Assembly (NCBI GenBank): GCA_002453475.1
Contig: DKGY01000116.1
Location: 156,808 to 171,384 of the forward strand
DNA length: 14,577 nucleotides
Origin: Clostridium sp. UBA6758
GTDB taxonomy: Bacteria > Bacillota > Clostridia > Clostridiales > Clostridiaceae
Direction of reading: 5' to 3'
The stretch's first letter is position 1, and each line of letters opens with the position of its first letter. Both the position numbers and the translations under genes were made by a program. The notes under the pieces are model-generated. The model made no database searches, was not told the origin of the DNA, and was given only the letters and a program-made list of their open reading frames with translations. Shown here in pieces: positions 1 to 7,844 of the stretch.

Positions 1-188
1 GACTCAATCCCACCAGTATCAATAATTGTAAAGTTATGTCTTAGCCATTCAGCCTCAGCATAAATTCTATCTCTTGTAACTCCTGGTGTATCTTCTACTA
101 TAGCTATTCTCTTTCCTGCTAGTTTATTAAAAAGTGTAGACTTTCCTACATTTGGTCTTCCAACAATAGCAACTACTGGTTTTCCCAT
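1..188 (-). CDS. der: Ribosome biogenesis GTPase Der (EngA), N-terminal fragment
   Basis: Der is a double GTPase that acts in assembly of the 50S ribosomal subunit. Only the first 62 codons are inside the window; the rest lies beyond position 1. The translated fragment begins [18 protein letters not shown]. It shows the G1 P-loop GRPNVGKS at residues 10-17, the switch I region PGVTRD at 35-40 with its conserved Thr39, and the G3 motif DTGG at 57-60. This spacing and wording are characteristic of the first G domain of Der. The ATG at 188 is preceded by GGGAGG at 195-200, with six bases between. That ribosome site lies inside the last codons of the DUF512 gene, whose stop ends only one base before this start, so the two genes are probably co-transcribed and translationally coupled. 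Identification is firm despite the truncation. Confidence 0.95.
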   Translation of the reverse strand, partial: MGKPVVAIVGRPNVGKSTLFNKLAGKRIAIVEDTPGVTRDRIYAEAEWLRHNFTIIDTGGIE

Positions 189-189
189 A

Positions 190-1524
190 TTAATCCTCCC
201 TTAAATGTTCATTTATTATAGTTATTAAATCATCTCCTGTGAAATCACAAATAATAACTTTTCTATTTAGTTCTCTAGATAAATCTTCCACAGTATAATC
301 ATCTAATAGTATGGCTTCATCTGAATTAGAAAGTTCATATCCTTTTCTAAGTACGTTATCAGGTATTATTATATAATCGCCAACTTCTCTTTCTTTAAGT
401 GTGTTTATTATATCTATTCCTGTTAAAAGCCCTGTTACTGTAATAGTCTCTCCAAAAAACTTATTTGGTATCTTCTCTACATTAATATTTATATTATTAT
501 TTAACCTTTGAATTTTATCTTTTATATGTACTATTTCAGGATAAACTAAAGCCCCTGTTACAAAGGTAAAAGATCCCACTCCATCTTTCTTTAAATCTGG
601 AAGTGTAGTATCTATGGTATCTTTTAATAGAGTTACCATTCCTACACCATCTTCGATTTGCTCAAATCCTTGGTAATGCTCAGAGTCTGGTAATGATTCC
701 CCTGATACTATATAAAATTCATCTGACAATCTAACAAAGGGTGTTCCACTTTCTTCATAGTACTTTTCTTGTAGCACTTTAACTAAATTAATTTGTTCTA
801 AAGAAGTTTCTTGTGTAAATAAATTTAACTTCCTTAATCCTTCTCTATGCTTAGTTATTCCTAATGGTACTACTGCTACACTATTAACATTAGGATAAAG
901 ACTATATAAATCTTCTATAGTGCTAACCAATTCTTCTCCATCATTAATTCCTGGACAGCAAACAATTTGGGTGTTCATCTTTATTCCCGCTGCTGCTAAC
1001 CTCTTAAGTATATCATATATTTTACCTGCAAATCTATTGTTGAGCATTCTAACTCTAAGTCCTGGATTTGTAGTATGTACAGATACATTTATTGGACTTA
1101 TCTTATATTTTATTATTCTCTCTATATCCTCTTCTTTCATATTAGTTAAAGTTAAAAAATTTCCTTGTAGAAAGGATAATCTAGAGTCATCATCTTTAAA
1201 ATATAAAGTTTCTCTCATTCCTTTAGGCAACTGGTCTATAAAACAAAAAACACAGTCATTATGACATGTCATAGGTTTATCAATAATTCCTTCTCTAAAT
1301 ACTATCCCTAAATCTTCATCATAATCCTTCTCTATTTCAATTTCCCAAATCTCTCCATCTTTCTTCTCTACTTCCAAAAGTAATACCTCATCAGTAATAA
1401 GAAATTTATAATCTATTATATCTTTAACATAATTTTCATTTATCCTTAAAAGTCTATCTCCAACTTCAATATCTACTTCCTCTGCAATGGAACCTGGGAT
1501 AACCTTACTTATTTCATTTTTCAT
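190..1524 (-). CDS. DUF512 protein with PDZ-like N-terminus and radical-SAM-type cysteine motif
   Basis: This 444-residue protein belongs to the DUF512 family, whose biochemical role is, to my knowledge, unknown. Residues about 3-55 resemble a PDZ domain ([21 protein letters not shown]). They are followed by a cysteine cluster C87-x3-C91-x2-C94 within [16 protein letters not shown], the arrangement used by radical SAM enzymes to bind a 4Fe-4S cluster. A long central region and the DUF512 C-terminal domain follow, with the segment VRLSDEFY near the middle. The family is often found beside der in clostridia, as it is here, which suggests but does not prove a link to ribosome assembly or RNA modification. 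The ATG at 1524 has AAGGAG at 1533-1538 eight bases upstream. Expression is probably from the promoters at 1554-1601, just behind the phoU terminator. The assignment to the family is strong; function is open. Confidence 0.88.
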   Translation of the reverse strand: MKNEISKVIPGSIAEEVDIEVGDRLLRINENYVKDIIDYKFLITDEVLLLEVEKKDGEIWEIEIEKDYDEDLGIVFREGIIDKPMTCHNDCVFCFIDQLPKGMRETLYFKDDDSRLSFLQGNFLTLTNMKEEDIERIIKYKISPINVSVHTTNPGLRVRMLNNRFAGKIYDILKRLAAAGIKMNTQIVCCPGINDGEELVSTIEDLYSLYPNVNSVAVVPLGITKHREGLRKLNLFTQETSLEQINLVKVLQEKYYEESGTPFVRLSDEFYIVSGESLPDSEHYQGFEQIEDGVGMVTLLKDTIDTTLPDLKKDGVGSFTFVTGALVYPEIVHIKDKIQRLNNNININVEKIPNKFFGETITVTGLLTGIDIINTLKEREVGDYIIIPDNVLRKGYELSNSDEAILLDDYTVEDLSRELNRKVIICDFTGDDLITIINEHLRED

Positions 1525-1553
1525 ACTTGTATCTCCTTCATTAATATAGCATG

Positions 1554-1562
1554 ATTATACCA
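1554..1562 (-). promoter_or_regulatory. Second, extended -10 promoter for DUF512-der
   Basis: On the minus strand a perfect TATAAT (1559-1554) is preceded by TGG, giving the extended -10 form TGnTATAAT. No good -35 hexamer sits 17 bases upstream, which is tolerated by extended -10 promoters. The predicted start would leave a leader of a little over 20 bases before the ATG at 1524. It would work in tandem with the promoter at 1573-1601. Confidence 0.5.
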
Positions 1563-1572
1563 CTATTATGTT

Positions 1573-1601
1573 ATATTATCTTAATTATATTCCCTAGTCA
1601 A
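1573..1601 (-). promoter_or_regulatory. Sigma-A promoter for the DUF512-der unit
   Basis: Reading the minus strand, TTGACT (1601-1596) and TAATAT (1578-1573) are separated by exactly 17 bases. This is a near-consensus vegetative promoter. It lies between the phoU terminator and the DUF512 start and points at the latter. Confidence 0.7.
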
Positions 1602-1670
1602 TGCACCTCATTAAGATTACCTCAAAGCTTCCTATTTTTCAACAAAAATCTAACTTTATTTTTAATCAAA

Positions 1671-1698
1671 TAAAAAAGCTGACTATACATAGCCAACT
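1671..1698 (-). terminator. Rho-independent terminator after phoU
   Basis: On the minus strand, AGTTGGCTAT (1698-1689) and ATAGTCAGCT (1686-1677) can pair along their length with two G-U wobbles, with a tight loop. They are followed directly by a T-rich run (1676-1671 and beyond). The structure begins about 25 bases after the phoU stop and closes the pst-phoU operon, separating it from the DUF512-der unit. Confidence 0.85.
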
Positions 1699-1721
1699 TA
1701 TAATTCGAAGGTGGATTTCGA

Positions 1722-2375
1722 TCAATTTAATTTTAGTTTTTCTCCTGACTCTAAATATATAGTCCATTCACAAATATTAGTAGTATGGTCCGCCATACGT
1801 TCTAAGAACTTACATACAAACAAAAATTGACTAGCCTGATTTATTGTAGTTTGATCATTTCTCATTATTACAAGTAATTCAGCAAATATACTCTTAAATA
1901 ATATATCTACCTCATCATCCTTTTTACTTACTTCATATGCTCTACTTATATCTCTATTTATATATACCTCTAAAGAATCTTTAATCATTTTCTCCACAAT
2001 TTTAGCCATTTTAGGTATATCTATAAGTTCCTTAATATAAGTTTCTCCTATAAGTTTTTTAGCTATCTTAGCTATATCTACAGCATGATCTCCCATTCTT
2101 TCTAAATCTGTTATGATTTTGGTAGTTATAAATATTCTTCTTAAATCACCAGCTAATGGTTGTTCTGTAGCCATTAGTTTTACACATTTATCTTCTATTT
2201 CTTCTTCAAACTTATCTATGACATCGTCTTTTTCAATTACTTTTTCTGCTAAGTCTTTATCCTGATCCTTTAATGCATTAATACTATCTTCTATCTGTTT
2301 AACTACAGCTTCACCCATAGCCATTAAATCTTCATGAAGCTGTTGTAATTTTAGATCAAAACTATTTCTTGTCAT
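1722..2375 (-). CDS. phoU: Phosphate signalling protein PhoU
   Basis: PhoU is a cytoplasmic, peripheral-membrane helical protein that links the Pst transporter to the PhoR kinase and dampens phosphate uptake and Pho signalling when phosphate is plentiful. The 217-residue product is all-helical in appearance and carries the two tandem PhoU repeats, each with the metal-binding signature: DLERMGDHAVDI near residues 90-101 and LERMADHTTNICEW near 191-204. The length is normal for the family. A GTG at 2384 could extend the frame by three codons, but it lies inside the sequence AGGTGA (2386-2381), which is a well-spaced ribosome site for the ATG at 2375. I therefore take 2375 as the start, giving the usual MTRNSFD-type N-terminus. 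It is the last gene of the pst operon, about 60 bases after pstB, and is followed by a strong terminator. Confidence 0.95.
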   Translation of the reverse strand: MTRNSFDLKLQQLHEDLMAMGEAVVKQIEDSINALKDQDKDLAEKVIEKDDVIDKFEEEIEDKCVKLMATEQPLAGDLRRIFITTKIITDLERMGDHAVDIAKIAKKLIGETYIKELIDIPKMAKIVEKMIKDSLEVYINRDISRAYEVSKKDDEVDILFKSIFAELLVIMRNDQTTINQASQFLFVCKFLERMADHTTNICEWTIYLESGEKLKLN

Positions 2376-2435
2376 CTTCTTCACCTACACTTTATAAATT
2401 TTAACTTTTAATTACCACATAATTTCATTCTTCTA

Positions 2436-3185
2436 CTAACCAAATCTTCCTGTTATATAATCTTCTGTTCTCTTATCCTTTGGTATATGAAACATTTCTT
2501 CTGTCTTTCCATACTCAATAATTTCTCCATTTAGGAAGAAGGCGGTTTTATCTGATATACGTCCAGCTTGTTGCATATTATGAGTTACTATTACTATTGT
2601 ATATTTTTCTTTAAGTACATCCATAAGTTCCTCTACCTTAGAAGTTGATATTGGGTCTAGGGCAGAAGTTGGTTCGTCCATTAGTATAACCTCTGGTTCA
2701 ACAGCTATAGTCCTGGCAATACATAATCTTTGTTGTTGACCTCCCGACAATCCCATAGCACTTTTTTTCAATCTATCCTTTACCTCTTTCCAAAGAGCTG
2801 CTCCTTGAAGAGATTTTTCTACAATTTCGTCTAACTTCTTTTTATCCTTTATTCCATGAATTCTAGGTCCATAGGCAATATTATCGTAGATAGACATTGG
2901 AAATGGATTTGGTTTTTGAAATACCATTCCTATTCTTTTTCTTAGCTCTATTTCATTTAACTCTTTATATATATTTTTATCTTCAAAAAGAACTTGCCCT
3001 TCTATTTTCACATCATCAATTAAATCATTCATTCTATTTAACGTTCTAAGAAAGGTTGATTTTCCACATCCTGATGGTCCTATTAAAGCTGTAACATTAT
3101 TCTTATCAATTTCTATATTTATATTTTTAAGAGCATGATTTGTTCCATAGAACAAGTTAAGATCTTTTACAGAAATTATTGACAT
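2436..3185 (-). CDS. pstB: Phosphate ABC transporter ATP-binding protein PstB
   Basis: PstB is the cytoplasmic ATPase that powers high-affinity phosphate import through the PstC-PstA channel. The 249-residue protein has all nucleotide-binding motifs: Walker [10 protein letters not shown] (36-44), the Q-loop glutamine Q90, the signature LSGGQ (146-150), Walker B VILMDEP (166-172) with its catalytic glutamate, a D-loop SALD, and the switch histidine H202. The segment [17 protein letters not shown] is typical of PstB and separates it from other ABC ATPases. The ATG at 3185 follows a purine-rich GGGGGA ribosome site in the 29-base gap after pstA. It sits between pstA and phoU, in standard order. 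Length and motifs are normal; nothing is missing. Confidence 0.97.
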   Translation of the reverse strand: MSIISVKDLNLFYGTNHALKNINIEIDKNNVTALIGPSGCGKSTFLRTLNRMNDLIDDVKIEGQVLFEDKNIYKELNEIELRKRIGMVFQKPNPFPMSIYDNIAYGPRIHGIKDKKKLDEIVEKSLQGAALWKEVKDRLKKSAMGLSGGQQQRLCIARTIAVEPEVILMDEPTSALDPISTSKVEELMDVLKEKYTIVIVTHNMQQAGRISDKTAFFLNGEIIEYGKTEEMFHIPKDKRTEDYITGRFG

Positions 3186-3214
3186 ATTATTTCCCCCTAG
3201 TTATAGTCTAGTAA

Positions 3215-4039
3215 TTAAAATTTTTCCTTATTTATTGTTTTAGTAATCCCCTTAGCTATTAAGCTTAGAGCTAATATTATAAATATCAATATTACTCCAA
3301 TTGCAGATGCAAGTTCTATATTACCTGCTTCCTTAGTAACTAGATAAGCATGAACAGTAAGAGTTCTACCACTAGATAAAAGATTTTTTGGCATAGAAGC
3401 CACAGTTCCAGCTGTTAAAAGAATTGCTGCTGACTCTCCTATAATTCTTCCAATGGATAATATTACTCCTGATAAAATTCCTGGCATCGCACTAGGAACT
3501 ATTATTTTGTATAGTACTTCAAATTTAGTTGAACCTAAAGCTACTGCACCCTCTCTATAACTTTGAGGAACTGTCTTTAAGGCTTCTTCTGTGGTTCTTA
3601 TAATTACAGGTAGTACAATAATAGCTAATGTTAATGAACCTGATAAAATTGAAAATTGTAATTTGAGAGTAGATACAAAAAATACTGTTCCAAACAACCC
3701 ATATATTATAGACGGTATACCTGCAAGGCTCTCTGTTGCAAACCTAATTAATCTAACTCCTCTTCCTTGCTTTGCATACTCTTGTAGATATATAGCTCCA
3801 CAAATACCTATAGGAATTGATATCAATAAGGATACTATTACTGTGAGTAAAGTCGTAACAATCATTGGAAATATGCCGCCACCATTTGTAGGAGAATAAT
3901 CTCCAAAAATAAAGTTAAAATCTATAAGCTTAAATCCTTTTTTAAATATATATCCGACTATAGTTGCAATAATTAGAACTGTAATAGCTGCTGATAACCA
4001 TAGAATAAATTTTAGCATATTATCTTTTACTTTTCTCAT
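3215..4039 (-). CDS. pstA: Phosphate ABC transporter permease PstA
   Basis: PstA is one of the two membrane subunits that form the phosphate channel. The 274-residue protein has about six hydrophobic segments: near 12-32, 58-86, 104-125, 131-150, 186-210 and 245-265. It carries the ABC-permease EAA loop around residues 160-190, where YREGAVALGS contacts PstB. The segment GRIIGESAAILLTAG (197-211) is typical of PstA. The ATG at 4039 begins one base after the pstC stop codon, with AGG of the ribosome site lying inside the end of pstC, so translation is probably coupled. A GTG-rich basic N-terminus is not seen; the start is the only sensible one. Assignment as PstA, not PstC, rests on gene order, the short N-terminus and these motifs. 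Confidence 0.95.
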   Translation of the reverse strand: MRKVKDNMLKFILWLSAAITVLIIATIVGYIFKKGFKLIDFNFIFGDYSPTNGGGIFPMIVTTLLTVIVSLLISIPIGICGAIYLQEYAKQGRGVRLIRFATESLAGIPSIIYGLFGTVFFVSTLKLQFSILSGSLTLAIIVLPVIIRTTEEALKTVPQSYREGAVALGSTKFEVLYKIIVPSAMPGILSGVILSIGRIIGESAAILLTAGTVASMPKNLLSSGRTLTVHAYLVTKEAGNIELASAIGVILIFIILALSLIAKGITKTINKEKF

Positions 4040-4040
4040 A

Positions 4041-4949
4041 TTAATTACCTGCCTTTTCTGCTATTTTGGCTATTACAAAATTTAATAGTAAAATAAAGGA
4101 AAATAGGATTACTCCAGTTGCAAAAAGCATTTCTTGATGAGTCCCAAAAGCATATCCCATCTCTAGAGCTATATTAGTAGTAAGTGGTCTTACACCATCT
4201 GTTATACTAGATGGTATAATAGGACTATTTCCAGCAACTAATATAACCGCCATAGTTTCTCCAATAGCTCTTCCCATTCCCAATACAACTGCTGTTAAAA
4301 TTCCAGATTTAGCAGCTGGTAAAATTACCTTAAATATAGTTTCAATTTGCGATGCCCCTAAGGCTAAAGATGCTTCCTTATATTGTTTAGGTACTGATCT
4401 TATAGCTGTTTCTGCCACTGAAATTATGGTAGGCAACATCATTATAGAAAGTACTATTATAACTGCAAGTAGACTTTGACCTTTAGGAAGAGCTAATTTA
4501 CTTTGAATAGCTGGCACTATTACTCCAAGGGCAAAAACTCCAAATAATACAGAAGGAATTCCTGCTAATAACTCCACTCCCTGAGACATTATCTTTGCTA
4601 CTGATTTAGGTGCTATTTCCACAATAAAAATAGATGCTAATATTCCTATAGGTACTCCTATTACAAGAGAACCTAATGTTCCATATATAGAAGCAATAAT
4701 CATAGGAAGAATCCCATACTTATCTGAACTTGGTATCCATTCTGTTCCTAATAAAAATTCTCTAAAGGAATACCCTTTAGATATGAATGGTGTTAACCCC
4801 TTATAGAACACAAAACCTATTATTAAGATTAAACTTACTACTGCTACTAAAGCACATACTTTAAAAATATTCTCTGATATACCATCAATAATATATTTTA
4901 CACCCTTTGGTTTTTGTAATTTTTCCGTATTAACTGATTTTACTGACAT
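4041..4949 (-). CDS. pstC: Phosphate ABC transporter permease PstC
   Basis: PstC pairs with PstA to make the phosphate translocation path. The 302-residue product has a hydrophilic N-terminus, a first membrane helix near 30-50, a periplasmic-side segment, then further helices. An EAA-type loop lies near 190-215 (YKEASLALGASQIE), followed by GMGRAIGETMAVILVAGN (224-241), a hallmark of this subunit. An in-frame TTG at 4964 would add five residues, but that TTG overlaps GGAGGT (4962-4957), which lies seven bases before the ATG at 4949. The ATG is therefore the start, giving an MSVKSVN N-terminus. The gene follows pstS by 85 bases, with a stem-loop in that gap, and is almost contiguous with pstA downstream. 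This is the expected position in a pst operon. Confidence 0.95.
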   Translation of the reverse strand: MSVKSVNTEKLQKPKGVKYIIDGISENIFKVCALVAVVSLILIIGFVFYKGLTPFISKGYSFREFLLGTEWIPSSDKYGILPMIIASIYGTLGSLVIGVPIGILASIFIVEIAPKSVAKIMSQGVELLAGIPSVLFGVFALGVIVPAIQSKLALPKGQSLLAVIIVLSIMMLPTIISVAETAIRSVPKQYKEASLALGASQIETIFKVILPAAKSGILTAVVLGMGRAIGETMAVILVAGNSPIIPSSITDGVRPLTTNIALEMGYAFGTHQEMLFATGVILFSFILLLNFVIAKIAEKAGN

Positions 4950-4956
4950 ATATTTG

Positions 4957-4962
4957 ACCTCC
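4957..4962 (-). promoter_or_regulatory. Ribosome binding site that fixes the pstC start
   Basis: The minus strand reads GGAGGT, then seven bases, then ATG at 4949. The TTG that opens a slightly longer frame shares bases with this Shine-Dalgarno sequence and so cannot be the start. Confidence 0.85.
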
Positions 4963-4974
4963 AATTTAAATTCA

Positions 4975-5011
4975 ATAGACCTTTAATATAAATTTTATCT
5001 CAAAGGTCTAT
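4975..5011 (-). promoter_or_regulatory. Intercistronic stem-loop between pstS and pstC
   Basis: ATAGACCTTT at 4975-4984 and AAAGGTCTAT at 5002-5011 are perfect inverted repeats of 10 bp around a 17-base loop. On the minus-strand transcript the hairpin starts about 24 bases after the pstS stop. It is not followed by a T run, so it does not look like a full terminator. It is more likely a 3' stabiliser or processing site that lets pstS accumulate over the rest of the operon, as occurs in other pst operons. Confidence 0.65.
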
Positions 5012-5034
5012 ATCCATTGTGGCACATAGATTAT

Positions 5035-5880
5035 CTATTTTACTTTTATTCCACCTGTCTCTTCAACAATCGCCTGACCTTTGTCACTTAAAATATAATC
5101 TATAAATTTCTTTCCACCTTCTGTTAGCTTATCTTCTTTATAAACTACTAAGAAAGGTCTTGATAATTTATATTCTTTACTTAAAACTTTTTCTGGAGTT
5201 GCTTCTACTCCTTCAACCTTTAAATCTTTTACTGAATCACCTAATTGCTCAAAAGATATATAGCCGATAGCATTTACATTGGTTGAAACTGTAGTTTTAA
5301 CACTTCCATTCCCCTCTGCTATTGTTGCCTTTTTATCTAACTCCTCTGATTTATATCCAGCGATTTCTTGGAAAGCATCTCTTGTTCCAGATCCATCTTC
5401 TCTTGAAACTACTACTATTGGAGCATCATTTCCTCCAACTTCCTTCCAATTAGTTATGGCTCCTGTATATATACCTTTAATTTGTTCCATAGTTAAATTT
5501 TCAGCTTTATTTGATGGATGAACTACTAAAGCTATTCCATCATAAGCTATTACTTGTTCAGTAACCTGTGATTTTTCTGCATCCTTTAGTTCACGAGAGG
5601 ACATACCTATTTCACTAACACCTTCTATTGCATTTTTTATTCCTGCTGAAGATCCTATTTGTTGAACCTCAACAGTAGTCTTTGGATTTTCTTCTTTGTA
5701 GCTCATTGCTTCTTTTTCCATTAATGGTCCTACGGAAGTTGAGCCTGATATTTTAATTGTTACACTATCACTGCTATTATCTGAATTGGAAGCATCCTTT
5801 CCTCCACAACCTACTAATAATCCCATAGTTATTGTTGCAACTATTCCTGCTATTAATATTTTTATTGATTTCTTTTTCAT
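5035..5880 (-). CDS. pstS: Phosphate-binding lipoprotein PstS
   Basis: PstS captures phosphate outside the membrane and delivers it to PstCA. The 281-residue precursor starts with a basic MKKKSIK and a hydrophobic stretch ending in the lipobox LVGC, so Cys25 should be lipidated and the protein tethered to the outer face of the membrane. A Ser/Asp/Asn-rich linker (about 29-40) precedes the binding fold. Phosphate-contact motifs of the family are visible: SGSTSVGP (45-52), GMSSREL (92-98) and SREDGSGTRDAF (159-170). An in-frame TTG at 5895 would lengthen the protein, but it overlaps GGAGGG (5893-5888), a ribosome site seven bases before the ATG at 5880. The gene opens the pst operon behind its own promoter and repeated TTAACT elements, consistent with induction by phosphate starvation through PhoP. 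Confidence 0.96.
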   Translation of the reverse strand: MKKKSIKILIAGIVATITMGLLVGCGGKDASNSDNSSDSVTIKISGSTSVGPLMEKEAMSYKEENPKTTVEVQQIGSSAGIKNAIEGVSEIGMSSRELKDAEKSQVTEQVIAYDGIALVVHPSNKAENLTMEQIKGIYTGAITNWKEVGGNDAPIVVVSREDGSGTRDAFQEIAGYKSEELDKKATIAEGNGSVKTTVSTNVNAIGYISFEQLGDSVKDLKVEGVEATPEKVLSKEYKLSRPFLVVYKEDKLTEGGKKFIDYILSDKGQAIVEETGGIKVK

Positions 5881-5887
5881 ATCATTT

Positions 5888-5893
5888 CCCTCC
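5888..5893 (-). promoter_or_regulatory. Ribosome binding site that fixes the pstS start
   Basis: The minus strand reads GGAGGG, seven bases, then ATG at 5880, which opens a normal lipoprotein signal peptide. The upstream TTG at 5895 overlaps this site and is rejected. Confidence 0.85.
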
Positions 5894-5950
5894 AATTTAC
5901 TTTTAATTTATCTTACAATACTTATTTTAGTCTTTATTAGTTAACCCATT

Positions 5951-5956
5951 ATTATA
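5951..5956 (-). promoter_or_regulatory. -10 element of the pst operon promoter
   Basis: The minus strand has a perfect TATAAT here, about 70 bases upstream of the pstS ATG. At 17-base spacing the -35 hexamer would be AAGTAA (5979-5974), a poor match to TTGACA. A good -10 with a poor -35 is expected of a promoter that needs an activator such as PhoP. Confidence 0.7.
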
Positions 5957-5970
5957 CCTTTATTAAAAAA

Positions 5971-5996
5971 ACTTTACTTAAGTTAATTATAGTTAA
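5971..5996 (-). promoter_or_regulatory. Probable PhoP box: direct repeats upstream of pstS
   Basis: On the minus strand TTAACT occurs at 5996-5991 and again at 5986-5981, with a degenerate TAAAGT at 5976-5971, giving a 10-base period. Relative to the expected transcription start near 5944 they span about -52 to -27, where an OmpR/PhoB-family activator would bind. Known PhoP boxes of Bacillus are TTAACA-like direct repeats with about one helical turn between them, so the resemblance is good. A third exact TTAACT (5944-5939) lies at the predicted start site. Confidence 0.6.
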
Positions 5997-6054
5997 CACA
6001 AATGGAAGGATTCCTCAATTTAAATTATGATTTTATTAGTGATTTTCACAAGAA

Positions 6055-6082
6055 AAGGGCTAGAGGATTCCCTCTAGCCCTT
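6055..6082 (-). terminator. Rho-independent terminator after phoR
   Basis: The two arms, 6055-6066 and 6071-6082, are perfectly complementary over 12 bp (AAGGGCTAGAGG against its complement) with a four-base loop. On the minus strand the hairpin is followed by TTTTCTT, whereas on the plus strand no T run follows. It therefore ends minus-strand transcription about 30 bases after the phoR stop and insulates the pst promoter from phoPR. Confidence 0.9.
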
Positions 6083-6110
6083 AACAAATTTACTATATAA
6101 TATTTTAATT

Positions 6111-7844
6111 TTATTTTTCTGTATAATATGGAATTGTAATAATAAATTTAGTTCCAACCCCTAAAGTGCTTTCTACATCTATATTACCATTAAACCCAAT
6201 GATTATATGTTTAACTATAGCAAGACCTAATCCAGTTCCACCCTTTGCCCTAGACCTTGCTTTATCAACCCTATAGAACCTTTCAAAAAGTCTTGGTATA
6301 TATTCCTCGGCAATTCCCATACCAGTATCCTCTACCATAACTTTAAAATAGGTATCATAAACAACCTTTGTAATTACTACTGTATCAAAGGCTTCACTAT
6401 ATTTTATTGCATTATCCACTAAATTTATAAGCATTTGTTTAAACTTATCCTTATCTCCTAAAATATCTGGTATCTCATCTCCTACTATGCTAACATATAC
6501 TTGCTTTTGTTCTCCAGTATTCTTCATTAAATAGAATACATCCTCTATAGCCTTATTTGCATTAAATACTTCTTTCTTGAACTCTTGTTTATGTTCAATC
6601 TGAGATAACAATAATATATCTGATATAAGTGCTGTAAGTCTTTCTGCTTCTTCATTTATTATAGTTAAGAACTTTTTCTTAGTCGCTTCATCATCAACCT
6701 CTTTTAAAGTTTCAGCAAAGCCCCTTATAGATGTAAGAGGTGTTTTAAGTTCATGAGATACGTTAGCCACAAATTCAGTCCTCATACTTTCTAGCTTTTT
6801 TAAGTCTGTAATATCTTGTATTACTGCTACAGCTCCAATATGTTGATGATTATGAACTATAATATCTGCAGTTCTAACCCTTAGAAATTTCATAGTAGGA
6901 ACATTTAACTTAAACTCCTTAATATCTCTATCTCTCATAGAAAACATGAATTTTAAATTTACTTCGTTACATATATTTTCAACTGCCTTGCCTACCACAT
7001 CTTCTTTAATATTAAAAATTTTCTTTGCATAGTTGTTTATCATTATAATATTATGACTATTATCTATAGCTATTACTCCACTTTCCATGCTTTGAAGGAT
7101 TGCCGAAAGTCTATTTTGCTTTTCACTTACTTCATGTAAACTATTTTCAAGTCTGTCTGCCATCTGATTAAAATTCAAAGCTAACTTACCAAGTTCGTCA
7201 TTGGTAGTAATCTTAATTCTTCTACTTAAATTTCCATTAATAATCATGGAAGTAACAACATCTAAATCTCTAATTGGTTTAACAATTATATATGATAACT
7301 TATTGGCAATCCAAAGAGAAATAAGAATCGTTATAAGTATAGCACCACCATACCATAATATATATGCACTATTTAATTCATGAGTTCCTTTCACAGGGGT
7401 CGAAATTCTAATCACTTTACCATCTGCTATAGCTACAGCATAATAAATAACATATGTACCTTCCCTATCACTGTATCTAGTAGCAGTTCCTTCTCCCTTA
7501 GATTTAGCCATGATAACTTCATCTCTATGATTCAGATTTATTAATTTTTTCTCACTACCTAAAGAATCAAACTCAACAGTACCATCACTATTTATAATGG
7601 TAATTCTAACATTCAAATTTTTCATTTTATCTACTATCTTAGAAAAATTATCCTGGTCAATATTATGTAACTGTTCACTTATTAGATAAGCATATACACT
7701 TAATCGCTCTTTTGCATTATCTTCACTTTCATAGGTAGCTATTGCATAAAATACTGTGGTTATAAATCCCAATACAAAAACTAATGCTACAAAAACACTT
7801 AGCATTAGTCTTTTTTTCATAGTTCTTTGTGAATTATCTTTCAT
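6111..7844 (-). CDS. phoR: Phosphate regulon sensor histidine kinase PhoR
   Basis: PhoR is the membrane histidine kinase that phosphorylates PhoP when phosphate is scarce. The product of 577 residues has membrane helices near 12-36 and 159-180 bracketing an external domain of about 120 residues. HAMP (about 181-236), PAS (about 246-346) and HisKA domains follow, with the phospho-acceptor His364 in FVANVSHELKTPLTS. The HATPase domain shows N-box NLVDNAIKYS, DTGMG near 506-510, FERFYRVD and GGTGLGLAI near 535-543. The full PAS plus HAMP layout matches Gram-positive PhoR. An ATG at 7856 would add four residues, but GGAG at 7854-7851 is better placed for the ATG at 7844. The gene overlaps the end of phoP by 11 bases, implying coupled translation. 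Naming as PhoR relies partly on the adjacent pst operon. Confidence 0.92.
   Translation of the reverse strand: MKDNSQRTMKKRLMLSVFVALVFVLGFITTVFYAIATYESEDNAKERLSVYAYLISEQLHNIDQDNFSKIVDKMKNLNVRITIINSDGTVEFDSLGSEKKLINLNHRDEVIMAKSKGEGTATRYSDREGTYVIYYAVAIADGKVIRISTPVKGTHELNSAYILWYGGAILITILISLWIANKLSYIIVKPIRDLDVVTSMIINGNLSRRIKITTNDELGKLALNFNQMADRLENSLHEVSEKQNRLSAILQSMESGVIAIDNSHNIIMINNYAKKIFNIKEDVVGKAVENICNEVNLKFMFSMRDRDIKEFKLNVPTMKFLRVRTADIIVHNHQHIGAVAVIQDITDLKKLESMRTEFVANVSHELKTPLTSIRGFAETLKEVDDEATKKKFLTIINEEAERLTALISDILLLSQIEHKQEFKKEVFNANKAIEDVFYLMKNTGEQKQVYVSIVGDEIPDILGDKDKFKQMLINLVDNAIKYSEAFDTVVITKVVYDTYFKVMVEDTGMGIAEEYIPRLFERFYRVDKARSRAKGGTGLGLAIVKHIIIGFNGNIDVESTLGVGTKFIITIPYYTEK

Noticed and set aside
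920..1264. Plus-strand open frame of 114 codons opposite the DUF512 gene
   Set aside because: It lies wholly antisense to a well-supported gene, has no ribosome site and gives a protein of no recognisable type; it is a by-product of the opposite frame.
3591..3899. Plus-strand open frame opposite pstA
   Set aside because: Fully antisense to a conserved membrane protein gene, with no ribosome site and no domain character.
6004..6014. GGAA/TTCC mini-palindrome upstream of pst
   Set aside because: Four-base arms are too short to mean anything, and it lies away from the promoter elements.
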